Below, in pieces: positions 44,946 to 53,316 of a DNA stretch of 64,000 nt. This DNA is from Trebonia sp963774945 (GTDB lineage: Bacteria > Actinomycetota > Actinomycetes > Streptosporangiales > Streptosporangiaceae), in NCBI GenBank assembly GCA_963774945.1, contig CAVZHA010000007.1, forward strand, positions 248,001 through 312,000, given 5' to 3'. Every line of letters begins with the position of its first letter. Position 1 is the stretch's first letter. The notes beneath the pieces are model-generated. The model was not told where the DNA came from, ran no database searches, and was given only the letters and a program-made list of their open reading frames with translations. A program made the translations under genes and the position numbers.

Positions 44946-47789
44946 ATGCTGGACGGCGTCTCCGATTCTCAGCCCTCGACCGGGTCCGCTGGCACCGCCG
45001 CAGGGGTCTTCGCTGGGGTCAGCCCCGCCCGGTCGCTATGGCTGCACCAGGAGCGGGCGGTGCGGGCCTTCAATGCCGATCAAGCCACCGGGGACCGCTC
45101 GACGTACCTGGTAGTGCCTCCCGGCGGCGGCAAGACCATGATCGGGCTGGAGTGCGCCAGGCAGGCAGGCCGCCCCACGCTCGTCCTGTGCCCGAACACC
45201 GCCATTCAGGCGCAGTGGATCGGGCAGTGGCGCGCGCAGTTCGCGCCGCCGCAGCAAGCATGGGCGACCGCCAGCCGCGATCTGCCGACCCCGCTAACCG
45301 TCTTGACGTACCAGGCCGTCGCATCCTTCGACCCGGCCGGAGTCGACGGCGACAGCGCGGACGCGAGGACCGCCTCCGACGGCACCGCCTCGTCCCATCC
45401 CATCGTCCGCAGACTCTCCGACCGGGAACTGCTCGCCTCCCTGCACCCGAACGGGCAGCGCCTGCTCGCCACCCTCAAGGCGGCCGGCCCCGCCACGCTG
45501 GTCCTTGATGAGTGCCATCATCTGCTGGAGATCTGGGGACGGCTGCTGCTGGCGATCGTGGGCGAACTGCCCGACCCCAGGATTGTCGGGCTGACCGCCA
45601 CCCCGCCGCACATGATGACCACCGAGCAGGCCGGGTTGCACCGGGAGCTGTTCGGCGCCGTGGACTTGGAGGTGTCCGCGCCCGCGCTGGTCCGGGACGG
45701 GCATCTGGCCCCGTACCAGGAACTGGCCTGGTTCACCACGCCGACGCCGGCCGAGGCCGACTACATCGGCGGGCAGGCGCTGCGGTTCGCCGAGCTGCGC
45801 GCCGGGCTCCTCGACCCGGGGTTCGCCACCCTGCCCTTCCTGGCGTGGCTGCAGCAGCGGGTGGTCGAGCGGCGCGCCGCCGGCACGGGAGCGCAGCTGT
45901 CCTGGGAGCACTTCGCCAGGGATCAGCCAGCCCTCGCGGACGCCGCGCTCCGGCTGCATTGCGACGGGATGCTGCCACTCCCCGACGGCGCGGCCGTCCG
46001 CGAACAGCACCGGCACCCGCCGACCGCCGAGGACTGGGTCGCACTGATCGGCGATTACTGCAAGCACTGCCTACTGCCCGGCATGGACGCGGAAAACCAG
46101 GATGCGGCGGCGCTCGACAAGGCTGCGTACGAGGCGATCCGGGCGGCGCTCCCGTCCATCGGATACCGGCTGACCCGGGCCGGGATCCGGGCGGCCGAGT
46201 CACCGGTGGACCGGGTGCTAGCCCGGTCGGCGAGCAAGGCCACGGCGGTCGCGGAGATCCTGCGTGCCGAGCATAGCGAGCTCGGAGACCAGCTCCGCGC
46301 GCTGGTGCTGACCGACTTCGTCGAGGCGGGCGCGACCATCCCGGCCACGCTCTCCGGGACGCTCGACGAGGGCGCGGGCGGGGCGTTGCTGACGCTTCGG
46401 AACCTGCTGGAGGACACGGTGACGGCAGGCCTGGATCCGGTGCTCATGACCGGCCAGCGGCTGGCCTGCGGGGCCGACACGGCGTCGGCGCTGGTCGCCT
46501 GGCTGGGCGAGGTGGCACCGGGCTTGGCGGCCACAGCGAGCGCGGCCGATCCGGCTGGGGTCGCAACCATCAATGGAGTCGCGGGCTGGGAGCCGCGCCG
46601 GTACGTACCGCTTATCACCAGGTTTTTCACCGAGGGCGGGACGCGCGCCCTCGTGGGGACGCGGGCATTGCTCGGCGAGGGATGGGACGCCCCGGCGGTC
46701 AACGTGACCGTCGACCTGACGGCCGCGACCACCTCGACATCGGTGGTCCAAGCGCGTGGCCGGGCGCTGCGCCGGGACGCGGGCTGGCCGGAGAAGGTCG
46801 CCGACAACTGGGCAGTCGTCTGCGTCACCGACGCGCATCCCAAGGGCGCGGCCGACTACGACCGCTTTGTTCGGAAGCACGATCACTACTTTGCGCTCGC
46901 CGTGACCGGCGACATCGCGTCCGGCGTGTCGCACGTGGACCCGGACCTGTCGCCATTCGAGCCGCCGGCCACAGGGGCGATCGACGAGTTGAACGCGCGG
47001 ATGCTCATCCGGGCTGGCGACCGGGCATCGTCTCGGGCGCTGTGGCACATCGGGGCGCCGTACGCCGACGAGCCGGTCGCGACCGTGGTGGTGGCCTCCG
47101 GTCGCCCACTCGGGCTGGGGCGCGCGGCGGTGCCGACGATCTTCGCCCACGCGGCCGCGGTCGGTGTGGTGGTCGGCAAACCTGTCACCAGCCGGCATGG
47201 GTGGGTCACGCGTGTCTTCCTTACCGCGGCGTGGTTCGTGCTGGGGGTGACCGCGCGGCGAGCCCGCGCCGCGATCGAGGCACCGGTCTCCGGGAGCTTT
47301 GTCGACATAGCCGCAGCGACGGCGGACGCGCTGCGGGACGCCGGGCTGGTGAGTCAGGGGGCTACCGCCTTGCGGATCGAGCCGCTGCCGGACGGGGAAT
47401 ACCGGGCGCGGCTGGCCGCAGTGTCGGCCGTCGAGTCCGCCACGTTCGCCGCCGCGCTGGATGAGGTCCTCTCCCCGCTTGCGCACCCTAGGTACATCGT
47501 GCCGCGACTGTTCGTCGCGCCACCGGCCGACAAGCGGGCCGCCCGGCGACTGGCCCGCGGCACGACTGCTGCCGACGGAGCGTCGGCCACGGTCGTCTAC
47601 CACGCGGTGCCCACCGTGCTTGGCGGGAACGCCAAGCTGGCCAGGGCCTTCGCCGCCGCGTGGAACGCACGGGTCAGCCCCGGCGAGATGCTATATACCG
47701 GTTCCCCAGAGGGCACCGGCATCCTGGTCGCGCAGCGCGGCGATGACCCGTTCGACGTGACGACGCAGATCCGCACGCTCTGGCGCTAG
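44946..47789 (+). CDS. Large superfamily II DEAD/DEAH-box helicase
   Basis: A 947-residue intact protein with one SF2 helicase core in the first two-thirds. Walker A is VPPGGGKTMIG, motif Ia LVLCPNTAIQAQWIGQW, motif II LVLDECHH (DECH), motif III VGLTATPP. Motif V-VI lies near residues 560-610 (TRALVGTRALLGEGWDAPAVN, VQARGRALRRDAGW). About 330 C-terminal residues have no recognised domain. A TAAAAT box lies six bases before ATG 44946, so the mRNA may be leaderless. It resembles ResIII/XPB-like helicases. It may be part of a defence system given the toxin-antitoxin neighbours, but no partner nuclease is seen. Confidence 0.85.
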   Translation: MLDGVSDSQPSTGSAGTAAGVFAGVSPARSLWLHQERAVRAFNADQATGDRSTYLVVPPGGGKTMIGLECARQAGRPTLVLCPNTAIQAQWIGQWRAQFAPPQQAWATASRDLPTPLTVLTYQAVASFDPAGVDGDSADARTASDGTASSHPIVRRLSDRELLASLHPNGQRLLATLKAAGPATLVLDECHHLLEIWGRLLLAIVGELPDPRIVGLTATPPHMMTTEQAGLHRELFGAVDLEVSAPALVRDGHLAPYQELAWFTTPTPAEADYIGGQALRFAELRAGLLDPGFATLPFLAWLQQRVVERRAAGTGAQLSWEHFARDQPALADAALRLHCDGMLPLPDGAAVREQHRHPPTAEDWVALIGDYCKHCLLPGMDAENQDAAALDKAAYEAIRAALPSIGYRLTRAGIRAAESPVDRVLARSASKATAVAEILRAEHSELGDQLRALVLTDFVEAGATIPATLSGTLDEGAGGALLTLRNLLEDTVTAGLDPVLMTGQRLACGADTASALVAWLGEVAPGLAATASAADPAGVATINGVAGWEPRRYVPLITRFFTEGGTRALVGTRALLGEGWDAPAVNVTVDLTAATTSTSVVQARGRALRRDAGWPEKVADNWAVVCVTDAHPKGAADYDRFVRKHDHYFALAVTGDIASGVSHVDPDLSPFEPPATGAIDELNARMLIRAGDRASSRALWHIGAPYADEPVATVVVASGRPLGLGRAAVPTIFAHAAAVGVVVGKPVTSRHGWVTRVFLTAAWFVLGVTARRARAAIEAPVSGSFVDIAAATADALRDAGLVSQGATALRIEPLPDGEYRARLAAVSAVESATFAAALDEVLSPLAHPRYIVPRLFVAPPADKRAARRLARGTTAADGASATVVYHAVPTVLGGNAKLARAFAAAWNARVSPGEMLYTGSPEGTGILVAQRGDDPFDVTTQIRTLWR

Positions 47790-47930
47790 CCCTAGTCACG
47801 CCAGGGCCGCTTGCGGGGATGCCGGCGCTTTGGTCGGCGTCTCCCTTGCTTCAACCCCTGCGGTGACGCGAACACACTCGCGGCGCGTCGGCGGTGAGTG
47901 CGGGTGGCCGCTTTTCGCTACTCTGTAGGA

Positions 47931-48311
47931 GTGGATTACCAGCCGATGAGCATCGCCCGGCTCGCAGCCTTCATCGCGGCCGAGTCTGATTTCGACGTGC
48001 GGTGGCGGCTGGTCGTTGAGTTCTTGAAGGAGTACCACCGGGAGCCGGCTGGGGAGCGCCAGCGGCTGCTGGCTGACATGCCGGAGCCCGTCGGCGATGA
48101 GCGGTGGGATGTGCTCTTCGCGGGCCTCGCCGAACATCTGGCGATGCGAGACGGACAGGGCGCTCCGCCGTGGGCGGCACTCCGTGGCTTGAGACGCTTC
48201 TGGTTCCCGTTCGATACGCCGGGCGCTCGCGCGCAGGCCCTCGTCCACGCCCCGGCGGCCTTCCGCAGGCGCGGGGTCTTCGTTGCCGACTACGAAATCG
48301 ACGCGGCGTGA
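47931..48311 (+). CDS. Putative antitoxin/partner of the nucleotidyltransferase
   Basis: A 126-residue protein from GTG 47931, six bases after TACTCT. It is helical (SIARLAAFIAAESDFDVRWRLVVEFLKEYHREP) and has no DNA-binding motif I recognise. Its stop overlaps the start of the nucleotidyltransferase by four bases (GTGA), the layout of a type IV-like or MNT toxin-antitoxin pair in which the upstream gene is the regulator. The function is inferred from the pair only. Confidence 0.55.
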   Translation: MDYQPMSIARLAAFIAAESDFDVRWRLVVEFLKEYHREPAGERQRLLADMPEPVGDERWDVLFAGLAEHLAMRDGQGAPPWAALRGLRRFWFPFDTPGARAQALVHAPAAFRRRGVFVADYEIDAA

Positions 48312-48841
48312 GCGATTCCTCGCCGCTGCTCGACAGGGCGGCCCTCGAGGATGCCTTCCGTTGCCTCGGCGAGCGGCTCGCCAGGCGCGGCGTCGTCGCG
48401 GACCTCTACGTATTCGGCGGCGCCGCCATGGCCCTCGCCTACGACTCCCGGCGGGCTACCCGCGACGTGGATGCGCTGTTCGAGCCGCACGGCATCGTGC
48501 ACGACGAGGCCCTGGCCGTCGCGACCGAGCTTGGCCTACCCCGGTGGTGGCTGAACGACCAGGCCAGCTCCTACGTCGCCCCGGGCGGCGATCCAGCGGC
48601 ATCCAGGGTGTTCGACCATCCCGGCCTCCGGGTGTTCGCTGCCTCGCCGGAGCACCTTCTCGCGATGAAAGCATTCGCCGCCCGGCCCCGCGACGCTGAG
48701 GATATCCGTCAACTCGTCCAGGTGCTCGGCCTGCACACGGTGGACGACGTCCTCGCCTCAGTTCGCGAGATCTTCCCTGAGGAGCAACCGCCGGAGCGGC
48801 TGAGGCTCCTGCTCGAGGACATCTTCCCCGACAAGGGATGA
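48308..48841 (+). CDS. Minimal nucleotidyltransferase-type protein (DUF6036/AbiEii-like)
   Basis: A 177-residue intact protein. The nucleotidyltransferase motif is VFGGAAMALAYDSRRATRDVDALF, with GG then DxD, typical of the DUF6036/AbiEii branch. A later helical region (PEHLLAMKAFAARPRDAEDIRQL) has the characteristic LxxKxxAxRxxDxxD pattern. Such proteins nucleotidylate tRNA or proteins as toxins, or work as antitoxins. The upstream overlapping gene supports a toxin-antitoxin role. A 60-bp relic of a similar gene start lies at 50352-50411. Confidence 0.75.
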   Translation: MSDSSPLLDRAALEDAFRCLGERLARRGVVADLYVFGGAAMALAYDSRRATRDVDALFEPHGIVHDEALAVATELGLPRWWLNDQASSYVAPGGDPAASRVFDHPGLRVFAASPEHLLAMKAFAARPRDAEDIRQLVQVLGLHTVDDVLASVREIFPEEQPPERLRLLLEDIFPDKG

Positions 48842-49050
48842 CGGTGCGGCTGCGGACGAAGGGCGCCAGGGGCCACGGGTCGCAGGCCGCCCGGCTGGCG
48901 CTGGCGTTCAAGCTGATCGAGTCCGCGCAGCGGCGCTGGCGGGTGGTTAACGCGCCGCACCTGGTCGCGCTCGTCCGGGCCGGAGCGACCTTCGCCAACG
49001 GCGTCCTCGCCGAGCGGCCCGGCGGGGACGCCGCGCCCCAGGCCGCCTGA
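48838..49050 (+). pseudogene. IS256-family transposase C-terminal remnant
   Basis: A 70-codon frame from ATG 48838, whose core GSQAARLALAFKLIESAQRRWRVVNAPHLVALVRAGATF matches the conserved end of IS256/Mutator-type transposases (SRAAALAMAFKLIESAQxRWRAVNAPHLVALVRAG), quoted here as the pattern I recall. The catalytic part is absent. The frame joins the preceding stop by ATGA, which is probably coincidental. It marks a past insertion and deletion next to the toxin-antitoxin pair. Confidence 0.75.
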
Positions 49051-49135
49051 AGTTCACCGCAGCCCGGGCGATGACCCCGGCGCCCCGGGACCGTCTACAC
49101 GGTCAGCGGCATCAAGCGACCACACTGGAGGATCC

Positions 49136-49693
49136 GTGCGGAAGATGTTCTCCTTCATGATCACCAGCGCCGACGGCTACCACGCCGACCCGGGCCAGGC
49201 CCTGGACTGGCAGACCATCGACGAGGAGTTCAGCCAGTTCGCGCTGGCGCAGCTTCGCGCGGCCGACACGCTGGTATTCGGCCGGGTGACCTACGAGCTC
49301 ATGGCAGCCTTCTGGCCCACGGCCGTCGGCGAGCAGTCCGACCCGGACGTCGCGAAGGCGATGAACACCACCCCCAAGATCGTCATCTCGCGGACCCTGC
49401 CGCAGGCCACCTGGGCCGGCACGCAGATCATCAGCAGCCACGCCGAACAGGAACTGGCCAAGCTCAAGCAGCAGCCCGGCAAGGACATCGTGATCGCGGG
49501 CAGCTCGACGCTGACCGCCGGCCTGCTGCACACGGGCCTCCTCGACGAATTGCGGATCCTGGTGAACCCGGTCATCCTGGGCCAGGGCAGGTCCCTGTTC
49601 GCAGGAGCAGGCAAGACCAGCCTCAAACTGCTGAAGACCCGGCAGTTCACCTCAGGCAACGTCCTGCTCTACTACCAGCCCATCACGCGCTGA
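49136..49693 (+). CDS. Dihydrofolate reductase-family protein (RibD C-terminal-like)
   Basis: A 185-residue intact protein starting at GTG 49136, with GGAGGATCC upstream. The fold pattern is that of the DHFR/RibD-C family: MFSFMITSADGYHADPGQALDWQ, DTLVFGRVTYELMAAFWP, KIVISRTL, IVIAGSSTLTAGLLHTGLLDELRILVNPVILGQGRSLF. It binds NADPH and reduces an unknown substrate; such proteins are widespread in actinobacteria as YwjB/YyaP-like reductases. It is monocistronic. Confidence 0.85.
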   Translation: MRKMFSFMITSADGYHADPGQALDWQTIDEEFSQFALAQLRAADTLVFGRVTYELMAAFWPTAVGEQSDPDVAKAMNTTPKIVISRTLPQATWAGTQIISSHAEQELAKLKQQPGKDIVIAGSSTLTAGLLHTGLLDELRILVNPVILGQGRSLFAGAGKTSLKLLKTRQFTSGNVLLYYQPITR

Positions 49694-49730
49694 TCCCCAC
49701 CGGACAAGTTGATCCATAAGCATGTGCAAT

Positions 49731-50282
49731 TCACCTGATCGCGGCCATCACGGCAAGCACGAACGTGCTGATCGCCGCGAAACCGTGCGCGATCGGCACC
49801 AGCACCTCGGGGTTCGGCCTGATCGGACGGTGCCGCTGCGGGCCGAGGGGTTCCGCGAGCAGTTGCGCGATCATCTCGTCCGTGATCAGCGAGTCGGACG
49901 GGTCCGGCGAGCTGGCGGCGCCGACGGGGTTGTCGGGCACGACGACGGCGAACTCGTCCGCCGTCGTCGTGGCTCGCCGCTCCCCCGGCCTGTCCGCCGG
50001 GTAGGGCGTCCACAGCGTCACGGTGCACAGGCCGAGCGAGATCGTCACCATCAGCAGGCCGACGGCGGTCCACGCCACCGCCCTCGTCCCGGTCGCCACA
50101 TAGCCAGACCAAACCAGCAGACCGGACAGCGCCAGCCCGGCATGGCCGAATATGAGCCGCGGCGGCAGCCCGCCGACCCGTGCGCGCTCCCGGCGCAGGC
50201 CACCGCGAGCCAGCCAGGTCCGCAGCATGAAGCCGCCGATGCTCGCGGTCAGCAGCCAGCTGATCAATGTCGCGAACCGCAT
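49731..50282 (-). CDS. Membrane protein of unknown function
   Basis: About 183 residues starting at ATG 50282, with AGGGGAGA upstream; the longer frame from 50417 has no ribosome site. Four hydrophobic segments are visible: ATLISWLLTASIGGFML (residues 4-20), LIFGHAGLALSGLLVWSGYVA (44-64), AVAWTAVGLLMVTISLGLC (70-90) and IAHGFAAISTFVLAVMAAI (165-183). A polar loop lies between the third and fourth. The pattern is like small DUF2231-type or integral membrane proteins. Function unknown. Confidence 0.6.
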   Translation of the reverse strand: MRFATLISWLLTASIGGFMLRTWLARGGLRRERARVGGLPPRLIFGHAGLALSGLLVWSGYVATGTRAVAWTAVGLLMVTISLGLCTVTLWTPYPADRPGERRATTTADEFAVVVPDNPVGAASSPDPSDSLITDEMIAQLLAEPLGPQRHRPIRPNPEVLVPIAHGFAAISTFVLAVMAAIR

Positions 50283-50351
50283 GACGATCTCCCCTGGCAC
50301 CAAGTGAAACCAGCATAGACGGCAGTTGACCAGTCCGGCCTTACCTAGCAA

Positions 50352-50411
50352 GTGAGCGGAGCGCACCACCGCTCGAGGATGCTCTCCGCCGCCTCGGCGA
50401 GCGGCTCGCCA
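50352..50411 (+). pseudogene. 5' fragment of a second nucleotidyltransferase (MNT-like) gene
   Basis: GTG at 50352 followed by LEDALRRLGERLAR-type codons matches the first 30 codons of the gene at 48308 (LEDAFRCLGERLARR). The match covers CTCGAGGATGC and CCTCGGCGAGCGGCTCGCC. It ends in unrelated sequence at about 50412. The rest of the gene is missing, so this is a truncated paralogue. Confidence 0.65.
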
Positions 50412-50456
50412 GGCCAACTGCCGGCTGATAGGCCGCAGCCCGCTATGGGTCTGCTG

Positions 50457-51065
50457 TTACCGGAGGGGTTCAGCCGATGCTGCCCGCAGCCGGGCTACCG
50501 ATCCGGCTACGACTAGGGCGCAACCGGCGGCCATCCTCGGCCTGCGCTGCTGCACGGCCCGGGCCACCCGGAGGATATTGAACGCGGCGGGCTCGGCTTC
50601 CGCGGCGACCGCGAGCGCCGTCAGCCGCCGCGGGTGGCGCAGGCGCCACGGCACGCCGATGACTATCCCCGCGACCGGGAAAGCAACGTCGGGCCGAACG
50701 TACTGGAAAAATCGCAATAGCCGTCGGGCCATGGGGGTTACCTCCCCGCCGGAAACCGGGGCCTCCGGGCCGAGCTTGCGCGACAGGTCACTGTGCAGCC
50801 GCTGGAGGTTATCTTTCAGCTCAGCCACGCTCGGCGCTTCCGTGCCGAGGCCCCACACCACCAGCCCGAAGCCAGCAGCGCCGACCCACTCGGCCAGGGC
50901 CCGCTGCCGACGCCCTGCTGCCCAGTGCCCGGCCCCGGCGGCGGCCTGGGTAACGACGGAGGCGACAGGGGACACCCATCCGACCGCGCCCGATGGCCTG
51001 GCCCCGTCCAGAATGGGCATCAAGGCCGAAAGCCACGACACGTCCTTGCTGTCATCAGGAGCCAT
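50457..51065 (-). CDS. Conserved hypothetical protein with hydrophobic segments
   Basis: About 202 residues from ATG 51065 (alternatives upstream lack ribosome sites). Hydrophobic segments are seen near GAAGFGLVVWGLG (about residues 62-75), AFPVAGIVIGV, and MAAGCALVVAGSVARL at the end. Between them, VAELKDNLQRLHSDLSRKL is helical. No domain was recognised. It may be a membrane-associated protein. Confidence 0.5.
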   Translation of the reverse strand: MAPDDSKDVSWLSALMPILDGARPSGAVGWVSPVASVVTQAAAGAGHWAAGRRQRALAEWVGAAGFGLVVWGLGTEAPSVAELKDNLQRLHSDLSRKLGPEAPVSGGEVTPMARRLLRFFQYVRPDVAFPVAGIVIGVPWRLRHPRRLTALAVAAEAEPAAFNILRVARAVQQRRPRMAAGCALVVAGSVARLRAASAEPLR

Positions 51066-51191
51066 CTCGGCATTGTCGCCCAGGCGGCGCCTGCGTGCCA
51101 AGCTCCCAGCGTGCGCCACCCGGATCTCGTGGCCGTGGCCGCTGTCACGCCCTATGAATGACACCGCCGGAGCGTTCAATGGGACTTGCGG

Positions 51192-51794
51192 CTAGTGCAG
51201 CAGGCGCTGAACCTGGAGAGCCTGGTTCTTGCTTTCCGCACTGAAGGCGAACTCCCCACCCGTGAGCGGCTGCAAGGTCACCGGCATTGCCCACGTCTGG
51301 CCGGCGATGATGATCGCGAGCTGATCCTGGGTCCCTGCGAGCCTGGTGGTGACCGATGCCAGCTCCGCCGCCTCGGCCGCGGGCAGGTTAATGCGGACCA
51401 CCCAGCTGGCGGGCTGCTGGACCGGCTGGCTGCGGGCCGGTTGCTCGGCTACGGCGACGCCGGCCGTGGTGAACGTGACCGGCTTGCCCAGCGTCCGGAA
51501 GCAGACGCCGGTCGGGGTGCTGGGGGAACTGACCGGGCCGCCGCCGCCGGGCGGACCATTGGTGGCGCCCGGCCCGGTGAGCGCGACCGAGCCGGCCGGG
51601 CACTTGCTGACCGAAGCCCCGGGGTCGGTCACGCCGGGCTGCAGGACGATGGCTGACGCAAGGCGGGCCGGCGCGGGAGGCGGGGTCGGGGCCGGTCCCA
51701 GCGGGAGCGCCTGGCTGCAGCCGGCCACGGTGAGCACCAGGCCGGCCAGGGCGACGCCCGCCCCGACCGCGAGCCTGACCATCGCGGGCCTCAT
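51192..51794 (-). CDS. Lipoprotein with a SecD-P1-like domain
   Basis: About 200 residues. The signal RLAVGAGVALAGLVLTVAGC ends in a lipobox Cys. The C-terminal half (VVRINLPAAEAAELASVTTRLAG, QLAIIIAGQTWAMPVTLQPLTGGEFAFS) resembles the SecD P1 head subdomain found in extracytoplasmic lipoproteins. ATG 51794 overlaps the stop of the upstream membrane protein (ATGA), so it is co-translated with it. It is the last gene of the PadR operon. Role unknown. Confidence 0.7.
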   Translation of the reverse strand: MRPAMVRLAVGAGVALAGLVLTVAGCSQALPLGPAPTPPPAPARLASAIVLQPGVTDPGASVSKCPAGSVALTGPGATNGPPGGGGPVSSPSTPTGVCFRTLGKPVTFTTAGVAVAEQPARSQPVQQPASWVVRINLPAAEAAELASVTTRLAGTQDQLAIIIAGQTWAMPVTLQPLTGGEFAFSAESKNQALQVQRLLH

Positions 51795-52813
51795 CTCAGT
51801 TCCCGGTAGCCGAGCCGCGCGGGCGCGGCGGTCTGCGACCGGACCGCATCCGGGACGACGATCGCGGCCGCGATCGCCAGAATGAGCAGTTCCACCAGGC
51901 CGACCATGATCAGGTGGGGGTCTCGCGCGAAGATCGGCAGCGAGATGAGCCGGTACAGCCCGGTCACGGCGGCAAGCAACAGCAGGGTCAAGGACCACAC
52001 GCCGGTGTCGGCGCGGCCGGACCAGACCCTCGCCGCCTGGACCAGGCAGACCACGGCGAGCAGGAGGCAGCACCGCCCGGCGACGTCCGGCACCCAGGCA
52101 GCGTGGCCGGACAGTTCGGCCCACAGCACCGGCACGGACACCAGCAGGTACCACGCGGGCAGCGCCAGCAGCCAGGGCCGGCGGCGGACCGGCGGGGCGT
52201 CCCGGTGGAACGCGGCCATCGCCAAGACCGGGGCGAGGTCGACCACCGCCAGGTTCGCCCAGTTCGCAAACGGCGACGCCAGGGTGCCCGCCAGCTGCTG
52301 ATGCAGCACGCTGGCGGCGTCGACGCCGACGACGAGGATGGCAAGGACCCGGGCGGTGCGGTAATCCGCCAGGAGCAGGGCGATGAAGACCACGATCCAG
52401 GCGTAGCCGGTCGCGTATCCGAGCATCGGCCAGAAGCCGCCCGGCGGGGGCGGAAGCCAGCCGATCAGGTGGCGGCTCCTGGCGAAGAGCGCGAGCTGGC
52501 TGAGACCCCAGACCGCGTGCGCCAGCATCACGCCCAGCACCGCGGTCCGCACCGCCTGCCCCCAGGCGAAATAGCGGCGCGGGGCACCGGCGCCGCCGAG
52601 GCGCAAACGGGCCGCGAGCCCGATCACGCTGACGATCTCCTCGCGGGTGGGCCGGTCGTACTCCATCGTGACCGAGTCTTCGTCCGGGTCGCCGGTCAGC
52701 CAGCCGTCCAGGAAAGTGGCGACCATGTCCTGTTCCCACTTGTCCCGGTAGTAGCGGGGCAGCAGCCGCAGCACCCGCCGGTAGCGCTGCTCCAGATCCA
52801 GGTCGCCGCTCAT
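51791..52813 (-). CDS. Integral membrane protein, PadR-operon partner
   Basis: A 340-residue intact protein with about eight hydrophobic segments in residues 85-330 (AVLGVMLAHAVWGLSQLALF, TARVLAILVVGVDAASVLH, LLLAVVCLVQAARVW, LLILAIAAAIVVP). The N-terminal 80 residues are soluble (LEQRYRRVLRLLPRYYRDKWEQDMVATFLDGWL). This N-terminal motif is typical of membrane proteins found directly after PadR regulators in actinobacteria. Its ATG overlaps the PadR stop (ATGA). Function unknown. Confidence 0.75.
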   Translation of the reverse strand: MSGDLDLEQRYRRVLRLLPRYYRDKWEQDMVATFLDGWLTGDPDEDSVTMEYDRPTREEIVSVIGLAARLRLGGAGAPRRYFAWGQAVRTAVLGVMLAHAVWGLSQLALFARSRHLIGWLPPPPGGFWPMLGYATGYAWIVVFIALLLADYRTARVLAILVVGVDAASVLHQQLAGTLASPFANWANLAVVDLAPVLAMAAFHRDAPPVRRRPWLLALPAWYLLVSVPVLWAELSGHAAWVPDVAGRCCLLLAVVCLVQAARVWSGRADTGVWSLTLLLLAAVTGLYRLISLPIFARDPHLIMVGLVELLILAIAAAIVVPDAVRSQTAAPARLGYRELR

Positions 52814-53157
52814 CCGGCCGCCCCCGCCGCCTCCGGGCCGGTCCGGCCCAGTCTGATGCGGACCACGCGGGCGGTCGCGGCGCGGAGGTCCGCCTCCTCT
52901 GCCAGCGCGCGTCGCCCGCCGGCGGTGAGCCGGTAGTACCGGCGGAGCCGGCCGTCGTGCGCTTCCTCGCGGTCGGGCTCGATCAGCCCGTCGGCCGAGA
53001 GCCGGTCCAGCACCCCGTACAGGCTGCCGATCTTCAGCTTGACCCGCCCCTGCGACAACTCAACGACCTCGCGCACGATGCCGTACCCGTGCCGGGGGCC
53101 GTCAGCCAGCGCCGTGAGCACGAAGAACGCCTGCCCCGTCATCGACTTCATCGTCAT
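52810..53157 (-). CDS. PadR-family transcriptional regulator
   Basis: About 115 residues from ATG 53157 (MTMKSMTGQAFFVLTALADGPRHGYGIV). The winged helix has the PadR hallmarks: LTALADGPRHGYGIVREV, then LKIGSLYGVLDRLSADGLIE and RRYYRLTAGGRRALA. It lacks the long C-terminal dimerisation helix of PadR-s1 and is thus of the short subfamily. The operon encodes a membrane protein and a lipoprotein. A palindrome CTAATAT/ATATTAG at its promoter is a likely binding site for autorepression. Confidence 0.85.
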   Translation of the reverse strand: MTMKSMTGQAFFVLTALADGPRHGYGIVREVVELSQGRVKLKIGSLYGVLDRLSADGLIEPDREEAHDGRLRRYYRLTAGGRRALAEEADLRAATARVVRIRLGRTGPEAAGAAG

Positions 53158-53162
53158 ACCGC

Positions 53163-53189
53163 CTAATATAATGGAAACCAAGATATTAG
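53163..53189. promoter_or_regulatory. Operator/promoter of the padR operon
   Basis: CTAATAT (53163-53169) and ATATTAG (53183-53189) are perfect 7-bp inverted repeats with a 13-base spacer in an AT-rich island. TATATT on the minus strand lies seven bases before ATG 53157, so operator and -10 overlap. Confidence 0.5.
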
Positions 53190-53316
53190 TCGACGGCAAT
53201 CTGGTGAGAGCGCCGCACCGATTCGGAGTCGTGGCCGGCGATCATCTCGGCGAGGCGACTCGGCCCCACCCAGTAGCCGCGTAGTAGCGTGTCCTGTGAG
53301 CTGAGGAGGCGCCGAC

